Below are positions 5,871 through 5,874 of a stretch of 5,874 nt of DNA, in pieces. The translations under genes were made by a program, and so were the position numbers. This stretch comes from Candidatus Omnitrophota bacterium. Its GTDB lineage: Bacteria; Omnitrophota; Gorgyraeia; Aquiviventales; Aquiviventaceae. The notes beneath the pieces are model-generated. The model was not told the DNA's origin and ran no database searches. It saw nothing but the letters and a program-made list of their open reading frames with translations. How positions within the stretch are numbered: position 1 is the first letter of the stretch; the number at the start of each line of letters is the position of its first letter. The stretch lies in contig JAHFGZ010000055.1 in NCBI GenBank assembly GCA_023247155.1, forward strand, positions 1 to 5,874. The letters run 5' to 3'.

Positions 5871-5874
5871 ATGC

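Noticed and set aside
5809..5873. Possible divergent plus-strand promoter (TATAAG at 5809-5814) and start codon (ATG at 5871)
   Set aside because: There is no -35 element at suitable spacing, and only one codon lies inside the window, so a divergent gene cannot be supported.
5781..5874. Canonical LexA/SOS box upstream of the LexA-like gene
   Set aside because: Neither CTGT-N8-ACAG, GAAC-N4-GTTC nor GTTC-N7-GTTC is found; a lone GTTCGA is not enough.

Overview
The window is high-GC bacterial DNA. All recognisable genes lie on the minus strand, so transcription runs from right (about 5,830) to left (1). It looks like the head of a surface-polysaccharide or glycoconjugate operon that makes and transfers an unusual nucleotide-activated sugar. 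The source cannot be named from sequence alone. Strong G/C at third codon positions and Shine-Dalgarno sites at several genes fit a free-living high-GC bacterium. No phage, insertion-sequence, CRISPR or RNA-gene signal was seen.

Layout in the direction of transcription. The only AT-richer stretch (about 5,800-5,874) carries a good sigma70-type promoter (TTGACG, 17 bp, TAAAGT) with short repeats around it. It drives a 95-residue stand-alone LexA-type winged-helix protein (5780-5493). After a 73-bp gap come six genes with almost no spacing: an extended SDR nucleotide-sugar epimerase/dehydratase (5419-4418), a three-domain sugar C-methyltransferase (4413-3142), a UDP-glucose/GDP-mannose dehydrogenase-family enzyme (3145-1841), a left-handed beta-helix acyltransferase (1899-1363), a DegT/DnrJ/EryC1/StrS PLP aminotransferase (1370-258), and the first 87 codons of a family 2 glycosyltransferase (261 to beyond the left edge). 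Two junctions are ATGA start/stop overlaps, one overlap is 8 bp, one is an unusually long 59 bp, and one gap is 4 bp.

Working model (inference): the SDR enzyme, dehydrogenase, C-methyltransferase, aminotransferase and acyltransferase tailor a nucleotide sugar by epimerisation or keto formation, oxidation, C-methyl branching, amination and N-acylation. The glycosyltransferase then moves it, or another sugar of the same glycan, to an acceptor. No NDP-sugar 4,6-dehydratase of the RmlB/Gmd type is recognisable here, so either it lies elsewhere or the pathway uses a different keto intermediate. The exact sugar cannot be deduced. The less ordinary features are the LexA-like mini-regulator at the operon head, the combination of tailoring enzymes, and the 59-bp gene overlap.
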